Assembly: GCF_902859855.1 (NCBI RefSeq)
Contig: NZ_CADIKH010000015.1
Location: 1-64,000, forward strand
Length of the DNA: 64,000 nucleotides
Direction of reading: 5' to 3'
DNA from: Paraburkholderia humisilvae
GTDB taxonomy: Bacteria; Pseudomonadota; Gammaproteobacteria; Burkholderiales; Burkholderiaceae
The position numbers and the translations under genes were made by a program. Below the pieces are notes generated by a model. The model worked only from the letters and a program-made list of their open reading frames with translations, did not search any database and was not told the DNA's origin. Positions 33,332-42,232 of this stretch are shown here, in pieces (within the stretch, counting starts at the first letter, position 1; the number at the start of each line of letters is the position of its first letter).

Positions 33332-34681
33332 TTGGCTAACAGTCCGAGTCTCGCAAAACCGGGTCGCAGCGCGGCGAAGTTCGGCGACCTGCGTCGGCGG
33401 GCAGTGTTTCTGCTGCTGGCGCTGGTCGTCTACCGTATCGGCGCGCACATTCCGGTGCCGGGTATTGACCCGGATCAACTGGCGAAGCTGTTCCAGAGCC
33501 AGGCGGGCGGCATCCTGGGCATGTTCAACATGTTCTCGGGTGGCGCGCTTTCGCGATTCACGGTGTTTGCACTGGGGATCATGCCGTACATCTCGGCATC
33601 GATCATCATGCAACTGCTGGCAATCGTGTCGCCGCAGCTGGAGGCGCTAAAGAAGGAAGGGCAGGCCGGGCAGCGGAAGATCACGCAATACACGCGCGTC
33701 TTCACGGTCCTGCTTGCGACCTTCCAGGCCTTCGGTATTGCGGTGGCGCTCGAGAATCAACCTGGCCTCGTGATCGATCCAGGCATGGTGTTTCGCCTGA
33801 CGACGGTTGTGACGCTGGTGACCGGTACGATGTTCCTGATGTGGCTCGGTGAGCAGATCACTGAGCGTGGTCTGGGCAACGGCATCTCGATCATTATTTT
33901 CGGCGGGATCGCGGCGGGTTTCCCGAATGCGATCGGTGGTCTCTTTGAGCTGGTGCGTACCGGCTCGATGTCGATCATCTCCGCGATCATCGTGGTCGCG
34001 CTGATTGCCGCCGTGACGTACGTGGTGGTGTTCATCGAACGCGGTCAGCGCAAGATTCTTGTGAACTACGCGAAGCGGCAGGTGGGCAACAAGATTTACG
34101 GCGGTCAGTCGTCGCATCTGCCGCTGAAGTTGAACATGTCGGGCGTGATTCCGCCGATCTTCGCATCGTCGATCATCCTGTTCCCGGCCACGATTCTGAG
34201 CTGGTTCAGCTCCGGATCGAGCAACGGCGGCTGGTTTGCAGACACCCTGCACAACGTGGCAGAGGCGCTGAAGCCGGGCCAACCGGTGTATGTGTTGTTG
34301 TATGCATTGGCGATCGTATTCTTCTGCTTTTTTTACACCGCGCTGGTGTTCAACAGCAGGGAAACGGCCGACAACCTGAAGAAGAGCGGCGCATTCGTTC
34401 CGGGCATTCGTCCGGGCGACCAGACGGCACGCTATATCGACCGGATTCTCACGCGTCTGACGCTGGCCGGTGCGATCTATATCGTGTTCGTTTGCCTGCT
34501 GCCGGAGTTTTTGGTGCTGCGCTGGAATGTGCCGTTTTATTTTGGTGGAACGTCGCTGCTGATCATTGTTGTCGTCACCATGGACTTCATGGCGCAGGTG
34601 CAGTCGTACGTTATGTCGCAACAGTATGAATCGCTGCTGAAGAAAGCCAATTTCAAAGGCGGCGGCGTCCCAATGCGCTAA
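33332..34681 (+). CDS. secY: Protein translocase subunit SecY
   Basis: SecY is the ten-helix channel of the Sec translocon. The start is TTG at 33332 behind GGAGAAGG, giving 449 residues MANSPSLAKPGRSAAKFGDL; an earlier TTG at 33314 is poorly placed. Hydrophobic helices and conserved segments such as MPYISASIIMQL, GLGNGISIIIFGGI and the cytoplasmic loop SHLPLKLNMSGVIPPIFASS are present. It works with SecE, encoded at 1924. infA follows seven bases after the stop. Confidence 0.97.
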   Translation: MANSPSLAKPGRSAAKFGDLRRRAVFLLLALVVYRIGAHIPVPGIDPDQLAKLFQSQAGGILGMFNMFSGGALSRFTVFALGIMPYISASIIMQLLAIVSPQLEALKKEGQAGQRKITQYTRVFTVLLATFQAFGIAVALENQPGLVIDPGMVFRLTTVVTLVTGTMFLMWLGEQITERGLGNGISIIIFGGIAAGFPNAIGGLFELVRTGSMSIISAIIVVALIAAVTYVVVFIERGQRKILVNYAKRQVGNKIYGGQSSHLPLKLNMSGVIPPIFASSIILFPATILSWFSSGSSNGGWFADTLHNVAEALKPGQPVYVLLYALAIVFFCFFYTALVFNSRETADNLKKSGAFVPGIRPGDQTARYIDRILTRLTLAGAIYIVFVCLLPEFLVLRWNVPFYFGGTSLLIIVVVTMDFMAQVQSYVMSQQYESLLKKANFKGGGVPMR

Positions 34682-34688
34682 AGGACTT

Positions 34689-34907
34689 ATGGCCAAAGAC
34701 GATGTCATCCAGATGCAGGGCGAAGTGATTGAGAACCTGCCTAACGCTACCTTCAGGGTAAAGCTGGAGAACGGCCATGTCGTATTGGGACATATCTCCG
34801 GCAAGATGCGGATGCACTACATCCGTATCCTGCCGGGCGACAAGGTGACGGTTGAGTTGACGCCTTACGATCTGTCGCGTGCGCGGATCGTGTTCCGGGC
34901 GAAGTGA
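34689..34907 (+). CDS. infA: Translation initiation factor IF-1
   Basis: IF-1 blocks the A site during initiation. The 72-residue OB-fold protein contains NATFRVKLENGHVVLGHISGK (as two adjoining pieces) and MRMHYIRILPGDKV. It lies between secY and rpmJ, as is common in beta-proteobacteria. AAAGGACTT is the ribosome binding site. Confidence 0.97.
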   Translation: MAKDDVIQMQGEVIENLPNATFRVKLENGHVVLGHISGKMRMHYIRILPGDKVTVELTPYDLSRARIVFRAK

Positions 34908-34927
34908 TTTGAAAAAAGGGTAATATC

Positions 34928-35044
34928 ATGAAAGTGATGGCATCGGTTAAGCGCATCTGCCGCAATTGCAAGATCGTCAAGCGCAAAGGCGTTGTGCGCG
35001 TGATTTGCAGCTCTGATCCGCGCCACAAACAGCGTCAAGGCTAA
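34928..35044 (+). CDS. rpmJ: 50S ribosomal protein L36 (zinc-binding)
   Basis: L36 is the smallest 50S protein, only 38 residues here: MKVMASVKRICRNCK at the start. The four zinc ligands are present, Cys11, Cys14, Cys27 and His33, so this is the zinc-containing paralogue type. It lies between infA and rpsM with a 20-base gap containing AAAGGGTAA. Confidence 0.96.
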   Translation: MKVMASVKRICRNCKIVKRKGVVRVICSSDPRHKQRQG

Positions 35045-35085
35045 ACGACGCGCTTTTGCTTGCGCTTTTTGTTTGAGGAAAAACA

Positions 35086-35451
35086 ATGGCTCGTATCGCA
35101 GGGGTGAATATCCCGAACCACCAGCATACCGAAATCGGCCTGACGGCTATTTACGGCATTGGCCGCACGCGCTCGCGCGTCATCTGCGACGCCGCTGGTG
35201 TGGCTTATTCGAAGAAGGTTAAAGACCTGAACGACGCAGACCTCGAAAAGCTGCGTGAAGAAATCGGCAAGTACGTCGTCGAAGGCGATCTGCGTCGCGA
35301 AACGACGATGAACATCAAGCGCCTGATGGACCTCGGCTGCTACCGCGGCGTGCGCCATCGTAAGGGCTTGCCTTTGCGCGGCCAGCGTACGCGTACCAAC
35401 GCCCGTACGCGTAAGGGTCCGCGTCGTGCAGCGCAAGCGCTGAAGAAGTAA
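35086..35451 (+). CDS. rpsM: 30S ribosomal protein S13
   Basis: S13 contacts the P-site tRNA and the 50S bridge. The 121-residue protein starts MARIAGVNIPNHQHTEIGL and ends in a basic tail (RTRTNARTRKGPRRAAQALK) that reaches the P site. It opens the alpha operon (rpsM, rpsK, rpsD, rpoA, rplQ). GAGGAAAAAC precedes the ATG. Confidence 0.98.
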   Translation: MARIAGVNIPNHQHTEIGLTAIYGIGRTRSRVICDAAGVAYSKKVKDLNDADLEKLREEIGKYVVEGDLRRETTMNIKRLMDLGCYRGVRHRKGLPLRGQRTRTNARTRKGPRRAAQALKK

Positions 35452-35478
35452 GCGGCACTGACAGTTACAGGAAAACGT

Positions 35479-35883
35479 ATGGCTAAGGCTTCGAACAACA
35501 CCGCGGCGCAACGCGTTCGCAAGAAGGTCAAGAAGAACGTCGCCGAGGGCGTGGTTCACGTTCACGCGTCGTTCAACAACACCATCATCACGATCACCGA
35601 TCGTCAAGGCAACGCGCTTGCCTGGGCGACGTCGGGTGGGCAGGGCTTCAAGGGTTCGCGTAAATCGACCCCGTTTGCAGCTCAGGTCGCAGCCGAATCG
35701 GCTGGCCGTGTGGCGATGGAATACGGCGTGAAGAACCTCGAAGTGCGGATCAAGGGCCCGGGCCCTGGCCGTGAGTCCGCGGTGCGCGCGTTGCATGGTC
35801 TTGGTATCAAGATCACCGCGATTTCCGACGTGACGCCGGTTCCGCACAACGGTTGCCGTCCGCCGAAGCGCCGTCGTATCTAA
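35479..35883 (+). CDS. rpsK: 30S ribosomal protein S11
   Basis: S11 forms part of the platform near the E site and Shine-Dalgarno helix. The 134-residue protein has VHVHASFNNTIITITDRQGN and the C-terminal signature DVTPVPHNGCRPPKRRR. It follows rpsM by 27 bases. A 155-base structured gap follows before rpsD. Confidence 0.98.
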   Translation: MAKASNNTAAQRVRKKVKKNVAEGVVHVHASFNNTIITITDRQGNALAWATSGGQGFKGSRKSTPFAAQVAAESAGRVAMEYGVKNLEVRIKGPGPGRESAVRALHGLGIKITAISDVTPVPHNGCRPPKRRRI

Positions 35884-36038
35884 GACGCGCTACTGCTTGC
35901 GCCTGTTGTCGCCGAGCTGTGGCATCGGCGGCAACGGGCGGCTTGCGTTATTGAATTGACTAAGCCCACCGTTCAACCCAAAGGGTTCGGACTAGCGTGA
36001 ACGAGAGTTCACGTGATCAAACATAGAAGGAAAGCAAC
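35884..36038 (+). promoter_or_regulatory. Structured rpsK-rpsD leader
   Basis: Three consecutive hairpins are visible. One is GTTGTCGCCGA with TCGGCGGCAAC (about 35906-35937). A second is AACCC/GGGTT (35975-35987), flanked by CCG/CGG. The third is a perfect CGTGAAC/GTTCACG (35996-36013) closed by the tetraloop GAGA. S4 regulates the alpha operon in enterobacteria by binding mRNA; a role of this kind here is inference. Confidence 0.5.
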
Positions 36039-36662
36039 GTGGCACGCTATATCGGCCCTAAAGCCAAGCTATCTCGCCGTGAAGGCACCGACCTGTTCCT
36101 GAAGAGCGCGCGCCGTTCGCTTGCCGACAAGTGCAAACTTGATAGCAAGCCAGGCCAGCATGGCCGCACGTCGGGCGCGCGTACATCCGACTACGGCACG
36201 CAGCTGCGCGAAAAACAAAAAGTGAAGCGCATCTACGGCGTTCTCGAGCGCCAGTTCCGTCGTTACTTCGCCGAAGCCGATCGTCGCAAGGGCAACACGG
36301 GTGAAAACCTGTTGCAACTGCTCGAGTCGCGTCTCGATAACGTCGTGTATCGCATGGGCTTCGGCTCGACGCGCGCTGAAGCGCGTCAGCTGGTCGGCCA
36401 CAAGGCGATCACGGTGAATGGCTCGGTCGCGAACATCCCGTCGCTGCAAGTGAAGGCTGGCGACGTGGTGGCCGTACGCGAGCAGGCGAAGAAGCAGGCA
36501 CGCATTCTTGAAGCGTTGTCGCTGGCTGAGCAAGGCGGGCTGCCGAGCTGGGTGTCTGTCGACACGAAGAAGTTCGAGGGCACCTTCAAGCAAATGCCGG
36601 AACGCAGCGACATCGCTGGCGATATCAACGAAAGCCTGATCGTCGAATTGTATTCGCGCTAA
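36039..36662 (+). CDS. rpsD: 30S ribosomal protein S4
   Basis: S4 starts 30S assembly by binding the 5' domain of 16S rRNA and forms part of the entry-pore helicase. The start is GTG at 36039 behind AGAAGGAAAG. The 207-residue protein begins MARYIGPKAKLSRREGTDLF, and its S4 RNA-binding domain (about 97-160) has LLESRLDNVVYRMGFGSTR. The N-terminal region lacks a four-cysteine zinc site. Confidence 0.98.
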   Translation: MARYIGPKAKLSRREGTDLFLKSARRSLADKCKLDSKPGQHGRTSGARTSDYGTQLREKQKVKRIYGVLERQFRRYFAEADRRKGNTGENLLQLLESRLDNVVYRMGFGSTRAEARQLVGHKAITVNGSVANIPSLQVKAGDVVAVREQAKKQARILEALSLAEQGGLPSWVSVDTKKFEGTFKQMPERSDIAGDINESLIVELYSR

Positions 36663-36786
36663 TCGGATTGACGGCCGGGGTACCCTGATTGCGTTGCGCA
36701 AGGGGGCGCCTCGGCTGTTTATTTTCAGGTTGTTACCGGTCAGCCTTATCGGTGTAACGAGCCGAGGGTATTGAAAAGGAAAACCT

Positions 36787-37764
36787 ATGCAAACCAGTTT
36801 GTTGAAACCCAAGATTATCGCTGTGGAATCGCTGGGCGAGAGCCACGCGAAGGTGGTCATGGAGCCGTTCGAACGCGGCTATGGGCACACCTTGGGTAAC
36901 GCGCTTCGGCGCGTGTTGCTGTCGTCGATGATCGGCTACGCGCCGACCGAAGTGACGATCGCAGGCGTCGTGCATGAGTATTCGACGCTCGACGGTGTGC
37001 AGGAGGACGTGGTCAACCTGTTGCTGAACCTCAAGGGTGTGGTGTTCAAGCTGCATAACCGTGACGAAGTGACGGTTACGCTGCGCAAGGAAGGCGAAGG
37101 CGTCGTCACCGCAGGTGATATCGAACTCGCGCACGACTGCGAAGTGATCAACCCGGATCACGTGATTGCGCATCTGTCGAAGGGCGGCAAGCTCGACGTG
37201 CAGATCAAGGTTGAGAAGGGCCGTGGCTACGTGCCGGGCAACGTGCGTCGTTACGGTGAAGAGTCGGCCAAGATCATTGGCCGCATCGTACTGGACGCAT
37301 CGTTCTCGCCGGTTCGCCGCGTGAGCTATGCCGTGGAGAGCGCGCGTGTCGAACAGCGTACCGACCTCGACAAGCTCGTGATGAACATCGAGACCAACGG
37401 TGTGATTTCGCCGGAAGAAGCGATTCGCCAATCGGCGCGCATTCTGGTTGATCAGTTGTCGGTGTTCGCTGCGCTGGAGGGCACGGAAGCCGCGGCAGAA
37501 GCACCGTCGCGCGCACCGCAGATCGATCCGATCCTGCTGCGTCCGGTCGACGACCTCGAGTTGACGGTCCGTTCGGCGAACTGCCTGAAGGCCGAAAACA
37601 TCTACTACATCGGCGACCTGATCCAGCGCACTGAAAATGAACTGCTGAAGACGCCAAATCTGGGCCGCAAGTCGCTGAACGAGATCAAGGAAGTCCTCGC
37701 TTCGCGCGGCTTGACGCTCGGCATGAAGCTCGAGAACTGGCCGCCGGCTGGCCTCGACAAGTAA
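36787..37764 (+). CDS. rpoA: DNA-directed RNA polymerase alpha subunit
   Basis: The alpha dimer nucleates RNA polymerase assembly and its C-terminal domain binds UP elements and activators. The 325-residue protein has the N-terminal assembly domain with GYGHTLGNALRRVLLSS, a linker (about 235-250), and a C-terminal domain with LTVRSANCLKAENIYYIGDL and NLGRKSLNEIKEVLASRG. AAAAGGAAAACCT precedes the ATG. It is fourth in the alpha operon. Confidence 0.99.
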   Translation: MQTSLLKPKIIAVESLGESHAKVVMEPFERGYGHTLGNALRRVLLSSMIGYAPTEVTIAGVVHEYSTLDGVQEDVVNLLLNLKGVVFKLHNRDEVTVTLRKEGEGVVTAGDIELAHDCEVINPDHVIAHLSKGGKLDVQIKVEKGRGYVPGNVRRYGEESAKIIGRIVLDASFSPVRRVSYAVESARVEQRTDLDKLVMNIETNGVISPEEAIRQSARILVDQLSVFAALEGTEAAAEAPSRAPQIDPILLRPVDDLELTVRSANCLKAENIYYIGDLIQRTENELLKTPNLGRKSLNEIKEVLASRGLTLGMKLENWPPAGLDK

Positions 37765-37808
37765 ATCGCAGCGTATCGGTAGTAGCGGTAGCTGTCCTGC
37801 GACTGGTA

Positions 37809-37852
37809 AAGACGTGGATTTCCCTTTAAAATCCACGTCTTGCCGTTTTTTA
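37809..37852 (+). promoter_or_regulatory. Inverted repeat with -10-like box between rpoA and rplQ
   Basis: AAGACGTGGATTT (37809-37821) and AAATCCACGTCTT (37829-37841) form a 13-bp stem with a 7-base loop, followed by GCCGTTTTTTAT. This looks like a terminator or attenuator. TAAAAT (37827-37832) spans loop and right arm like a -10 box, but no convincing -35 box was found, so a promoter here is uncertain. Confidence 0.6.
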
Positions 37853-37932
37853 TACCGGCCCGTGCACTCGTCGTTCAAATGACCGGGTGCGATAGAAGAG
37901 CTGGATCAAAACTTTGAATCAAGGAAATCGAA

Positions 37933-38328
37933 ATGCGTCACCGTCATGGCCTGCGGAAACTGAACCGCACGAGCAGCCACCGTCTGGCAATGCTCCGTAA
38001 CATGTCCAACTCGCTGATCGAGCACGAAGTCATCAAGACTACGCTGCCGAAGGCGAAGGAACTCCGTAAAGTCGTTGAGCCGCTGATCACGCTCGGCAAG
38101 AAGCCGTCGCTCGCGAACCGTCGTTTGGCATTCAACCGTCTGCGCGATCGCGATTCGGTCACGAAGCTTTTCGATGTACTCGGGCCGCGTTTCGCAAACC
38201 GTCCGGGTGGTTATCTGCGAATCCTGAAGTTCGGCTTCCGCGTGGGCGACAACGCGCCGATGGCGCTGGTCGAACTGCTCGATCGTCCGGAACCGGCTGA
38301 AGAAGAAAACGTCGTCGAAGCCGAGTAA
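37933..38328 (+). CDS. rplQ: 50S ribosomal protein L17
   Basis: L17 lies near the tunnel exit. The 131-residue protein begins MRHRHGLRKLNRTSSHR and contains MLRNMSNSLIEHEVIKTTLP, the family signature. It ends the alpha operon and is followed by a strong terminator at 38359. The 168-base gap from rpoA contains an inverted repeat that may tune its expression. Confidence 0.98.
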   Translation: MRHRHGLRKLNRTSSHRLAMLRNMSNSLIEHEVIKTTLPKAKELRKVVEPLITLGKKPSLANRRLAFNRLRDRDSVTKLFDVLGPRFANRPGGYLRILKFGFRVGDNAPMALVELLDRPEPAEEENVVEAE

Positions 38329-38358
38329 GCTTTCTGTCGACCGAGACGAAGGAAACAC

Positions 38359-38387
38359 AAAAAACCAGGCCATGCGCCTGGTTTTTT
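38359..38387 (+). terminator. Terminator of the alpha operon
   Basis: AAAAAACCAGGC (38359-38370), loop CATGC, and GCCTGGTTTTTT (38376-38387) form a perfect hairpin with a T run 30 bases after rplQ. Confidence 0.93.
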
Positions 38388-38515
38388 GCATTAAGCGCGT
38401 TTAAGCGTCGAATAGACCGAGTGGCCGATCGTCCAGTTGCGTCCGGAACACAATCGGTCTCGGTGATACGATGCTGGAAGCGGATTTTGTACAGCTGGAG
38501 GAGGTGTCGGTAATC

Positions 38516-38842
38516 ATGAACGTGATCCTGATGTTGACCACGGTGCCCGACACCACGACCGCCGATAAGCTCACGTCGGCCATTCTGGCGGCCCGTTTAG
38601 CCGCATGCGCGACACAGCTTGGCGCGGTGCGGTCCAGCTTTCACTGGCAGGGCACGATCGAATCGGCTGACGAAGTCCAACTGTTGTTCAAAACGAGTGT
38701 CGCTCGCGCGCAGGAACTCGAGCAGTTCATTCTTTCGCATCACCCTTACGACACCCCGGAAATCCTTTCGTGGCAAGCGATCGCGTCAGCCGCATATGGG
38801 CAGTGGGTCAACGCGGAAACTCAACGTTCCATCCATGTATAA
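38516..38842 (+). CDS. cutA: Divalent-cation tolerance protein CutA
   Basis: CutA1 is a small trimeric ferredoxin-like protein linked to copper tolerance, though its exact role is unsettled. From ATG 38516 the protein has 108 residues. It shows the family features MLTTVPDTTTADKL, LAACATQLGAVRSSFHWQG, QLLFKTS and the C-terminal TPEILSWQAIASAAYGQW. GGAGGAGG lies 11 bases before this ATG, and a GTG at 38504 is an alternative start. It overlaps dsbD by eight bases, so the two are probably co-translated. Confidence 0.88.
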   Translation: MNVILMLTTVPDTTTADKLTSAILAARLAACATQLGAVRSSFHWQGTIESADEVQLLFKTSVARAQELEQFILSHHPYDTPEILSWQAIASAAYGQWVNAETQRSIHV

Positions 38843-40739
38843 CGGCCTGAATTCGTCCACGCGCGGTGTTGTGCGTGTTGCCCGGCTGCTCTTCGCCGGT
38901 CTGCTCATTGCATTGTTTTGCGTCGGTGCCGCGCGCGCGGCCGACGATTTTCTCGACCCCGCTGTTGCGTTCAAATTCAGCGCCACGGAACAGCCCGGCG
39001 AAGTCGACGTGCACTACAAGATCGCCGACGGTTACTACATGTATCGCGAACGCTTTTCTTTCGCGGTTCGTAACGGCACGTCGACCATCGGTGATCCGCA
39101 ATTGCCCGCGGGGCATGTCAAGTTCGATCAGACATTCCAGAAGAACGTCGAGAGCTACCGCGGCGATTTGACCATCCGTATCCCGATCAAGAATGCGGCT
39201 GGACCATTTGATCTTGCGGTGACGTCACAAGGGTGCGCCGACGCGGGCATCTGCTATCCACCGATGGAACGCGTTTACCACGTGAGCGGTGCGGCGCTGC
39301 ATGCTGCAACGGCGGGCGCGACGACCCGCGTCGCGCAGTCGGCGACACCCTCCGACTCATCCGCCGCAGGCAACTGGTACGAACGCGCGACAAGCGCGGA
39401 CTATGCGCAATCGCTGTTGCAAGGTGGCGGCTTCTTCGCGATCGTCGGCTTGTACTTCGTCGCCGGCGTCGTGCTGAGTTTGCTGCCGTGCTCGTACCCG
39501 ATGATTCCGATCCTTTCCGCAATCATCATCGGCGAAGGCGCGCGGGTCACCCGTGCACGTGGCTTTGGCCTGTCGCTTTCATACGTGATCGGCATGGCGC
39601 TGGTCTACACGGCGCTCGGCATTGCTGCGGCGCTGGTCGGACAGAGCCTGGGCGCGTGGCTGCAAAACCCGTGGGTACTGGGCGTATTCGCCATTCTATT
39701 GACGGTGTTCGCGCTGACGCTGATCGCAGGCGTCGATATCGCGATGCCTCAACGTTGGCAAAACAGCGTGTCGAAGGCGTCCGCAGGACACTCGGGCGGT
39801 AAGCTCGCTGCAGTCGCGGTGATGGGCGCGCTGTCGGCGCTGGTCGTTGGCGCATGCATGACGGCACCACTCTTCGCGGTGCTCGCGTTTATCGCTCATA
39901 CCGGTAACGCCGTGCTCGGCGGCGCCGCGCTGTTCTCGATGGGAATCGGGCTCGGCGTGCCGCTGCTCATCATCGGACTGGGCGCCGGGACGTTTTTGCC
40001 GCGCGCGGGTGCATGGATGGACAGCGTGAAGGTGTTCTTCGGCGTGGTTCTGCTTGCTGCTGCGTTGTGGATTGTATGGCCAGTGCTCGGCGGCACCGCG
40101 CAGATGCTGTTGAGCGTGCTGTGGCTGCTGATCGCCGCCGCCGCATTGGGCCTCTTTTCACCGCAGCCGACGGCCGGCGGTTCGATCTGGCGTGGCCTCG
40201 GACGTGGAATCGGCGCCGCTTTCGCGATCTGGGCGGCGGTGCTGCTGGTCGGCGTAGCGGCCGGTTCGACCGACCCGCTGCGGCCACTCGCGGTCCTTGC
40301 GAGCCGCGCACCGGGCGTGAGCGTTGCAGCCGGCGGCAGTACGGCTGCGTCTGCTGCCGCGCAAAGCGACCTCACGTTCGCGCCAGTCAGTTCGTCCGGG
40401 CAACTCGATCAGGTCGTCAAAGCTGCCGCGCGGCCCGCCATGCTCGACTTCTATGCGGACTGGTGCGTCAGCTGCAAGGAAATGGAGAAGTTCACGTTTA
40501 GCGATCCGCGCGTCAACGCGCGCCTGAAGCAACTGAAGTTGCTGCGTGCCGACGTGACGGCTAACAATACCGATGATCAGGCGTTGCTGAAGCGATTCAA
40601 TCTCTTCGGGCCGCCTGGCATCATCTTCTTCAACCAGGACGGTAAAGAAGTGCTGCGTGTGGTCGGCTACGAGTCAGCGGATACGTTCCTGCGCAGCCTT
40701 GACCGGGTCGCCGCCACGCAACAATCGCCTCAGTCCTGA
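38835..40739 (+). CDS. dsbD: Thiol:disulfide interchange protein DsbD
   Basis: DsbD carries electrons from cytoplasmic thioredoxin to periplasmic DsbC/DsbG and the cytochrome c pathway. The start at 38835 gives 634 residues with a signal peptide ending near ARAADD. All three cysteine pairs are present: N-terminal GCADAGICYPP, membrane LLPCSYPM with GACMTAP, and the C-terminal thioredoxin-like DWCVSCKEM. About eight membrane helices lie in between. It overlaps cutA. Cytochrome c maturation genes (ccsBA) lie 3-7 kb downstream, which fits the role. Confidence 0.95.
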   Translation: MYNGLNSSTRGVVRVARLLFAGLLIALFCVGAARAADDFLDPAVAFKFSATEQPGEVDVHYKIADGYYMYRERFSFAVRNGTSTIGDPQLPAGHVKFDQTFQKNVESYRGDLTIRIPIKNAAGPFDLAVTSQGCADAGICYPPMERVYHVSGAALHAATAGATTRVAQSATPSDSSAAGNWYERATSADYAQSLLQGGGFFAIVGLYFVAGVVLSLLPCSYPMIPILSAIIIGEGARVTRARGFGLSLSYVIGMALVYTALGIAAALVGQSLGAWLQNPWVLGVFAILLTVFALTLIAGVDIAMPQRWQNSVSKASAGHSGGKLAAVAVMGALSALVVGACMTAPLFAVLAFIAHTGNAVLGGAALFSMGIGLGVPLLIIGLGAGTFLPRAGAWMDSVKVFFGVVLLAAALWIVWPVLGGTAQMLLSVLWLLIAAAALGLFSPQPTAGGSIWRGLGRGIGAAFAIWAAVLLVGVAAGSTDPLRPLAVLASRAPGVSVAAGGSTAASAAAQSDLTFAPVSSSGQLDQVVKAAARPAMLDFYADWCVSCKEMEKFTFSDPRVNARLKQLKLLRADVTANNTDDQALLKRFNLFGPPGIIFFNQDGKEVLRVVGYESADTFLRSLDRVAATQQSPQS

Positions 40740-40772
40740 TCCGCTGTCCCAAATAACCCGACTACATTTGCG

Positions 40773-40802
40773 CGGGCGTTGTCGCACAAGCCGCAACGCC
40801 CG
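40773..40802. repeat. Hairpin between convergent dsbD and hemB
   Basis: CGGGCGTTG (40773-40781) and CAACGCCCG (40794-40802) form a perfect 9-bp stem. Neither strand has a T run after it. It may stop transcripts from both sides. The remaining 170 bases of this gap show nothing recognisable. Confidence 0.5.
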
Positions 40803-40942
40803 AGCGCAACATAAACGAAAACGGAGCGCCCTCGCGAACGCTGCGCGCCGCTTATTCATCAACCCGAGTCGAGCCATGCAGGCGACGCGAAGGTCGGGCG
40901 TGCGGCATCCGATTCGCGACGCGCCTGTCAACGATCAGCCGT

Positions 40943-41941
40943 TCACTTCTGCGAGCGAAGCAGTCGCGCCGCATCGAGCGCGAAGTACGTCAGCATGCCA
41001 TTCGCACCCGCCCGTTTGAATGCGAGCAGCGACTCCATCATCGCCTTGTCGTGATCGAGCCAGCCGTTCTGCGCAGCTGCCTTCAACATCGCATACTCGC
41101 CGCTCACCTGATACACATACGTCGGAAAATGAAACTCGTCGCGCACGCGGCGCACGATGTCGAGGTAGGGCATACCGGGCTTGACCATCACCATGTCCGC
41201 GCCTTCGTCGATGTCGGCGCGAATCTCGCGCATCGCCTCGTCGGAATTTGACGGATCGAGTTGATAGGTCATCTTGTTGCTCTTGCCGAGGTTCGATGCG
41301 GAGCCGACCGCATCGCGGAACGGACCATAAAACGCCGATGCGAATTTGGCCGAATACGCCATGATCCGCGTATGAATGTGCTCCTCGCTCTCGAGCATCT
41401 CGCGGATCGCACCGATACGGCCGTCCATCATGTCCGACGGCGCAACGATATCGACGCCGGCTTCCGCGTGAGCTTTCGCCTGTTCCACAAGAATTTCGAC
41501 AGTTGGATCGTTGATCACGTAACCGGTTTCGTCGATTACGCCGTCCTGACCATGGCTCGTATAAGGATCGAGCGCGACATCCGTCAGCACACCGAGCTCG
41601 GGGAAGTGTTTTTTTAACTCGCGTATCGCGCGCGGAATCAGGCCGGCAGGATTGGTCGCCTCGCGGCCGTCGGGCGTCTTCAGCGAGGGTTCGATCGCCG
41701 GAAACAGCGACAACACCGGCACACCCAATTGGACGCACTGTTCCGCCACGCCCATAAGCAGATCCACCGACACCCGCTCGACACCCGGCATCGACGGCAC
41801 CGCTTGCCTTGCTTGAGTGCCCTCGACGATGAATACCGGATAAATCAGGTCATTAGTGGTGAGAACGTTCTCGCGCATCATGCGGCGCGAGAATTCGTCG
41901 CGTCGCATGCGGCGCGGACGTTGATGCGGGTAAAAACTCAT
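40943..41941 (-). CDS. hemB: Delta-aminolevulinic acid dehydratase (porphobilinogen synthase)
   Basis: HemB joins two 5-aminolevulinate molecules into porphobilinogen in heme synthesis. The start at 41941 (MSFYPHQRPRRMRRDEFSRR) gives 332 residues; upstream codons lack similarity. The two Schiff-base lysines lie in AYSAKFASAFYGPFR and MVKPGMPYLDIV. The metal-site segment reads TDVALDPYTSHGQDG, without the cysteine triad of zinc enzymes, so it is the magnesium-dependent type. engB lies upstream on the same strand. Confidence 0.96.
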   Translation of the reverse strand: MSFYPHQRPRRMRRDEFSRRMMRENVLTTNDLIYPVFIVEGTQARQAVPSMPGVERVSVDLLMGVAEQCVQLGVPVLSLFPAIEPSLKTPDGREATNPAGLIPRAIRELKKHFPELGVLTDVALDPYTSHGQDGVIDETGYVINDPTVEILVEQAKAHAEAGVDIVAPSDMMDGRIGAIREMLESEEHIHTRIMAYSAKFASAFYGPFRDAVGSASNLGKSNKMTYQLDPSNSDEAMREIRADIDEGADMVMVKPGMPYLDIVRRVRDEFHFPTYVYQVSGEYAMLKAAAQNGWLDHDKAMMESLLAFKRAGANGMLTYFALDAARLLRSQK

Positions 41942-42098
41942 ATCGAAACTCGTGCGAATGTGAAACAGACGGTGGCCGCGTGCCAGAAACTTTTTGAGAC
42001 AATGGTATATCATACCGATCGAGCAAGGCGCGCTGCGCCGACCTCCCCGCTTCTCCTCCCTGAGCGGGTGCCTGTCGTTTTTCGATTAGGCTGTTTAG

Positions 42099-42127
42099 CC
42101 CGCCGTCAACTTGCGGCGGGTTTTTTT
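42099..42127 (+). terminator. Plus-strand terminator with no plus-strand gene
   Basis: CCCGCCG (42099-42105) and CGGCGGG (42114-42120) form a stem followed by seven Ts. The T run is on the plus strand, yet both neighbours (hemB, engB) are on the minus strand. It implies a plus-strand transcript from about 42000 or from inside hemB, perhaps a small RNA. Confidence 0.65.
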
Positions 42128-42232
42128 ATGGCGGACGGGAAATGCGCGCCACGCGGGTCATCGTGAGCTGCGTACACACGGGGTGGCGCACTATCGATGC
42201 GGACCCGCGCGCCAATATGTGTTGTGAGCCTG

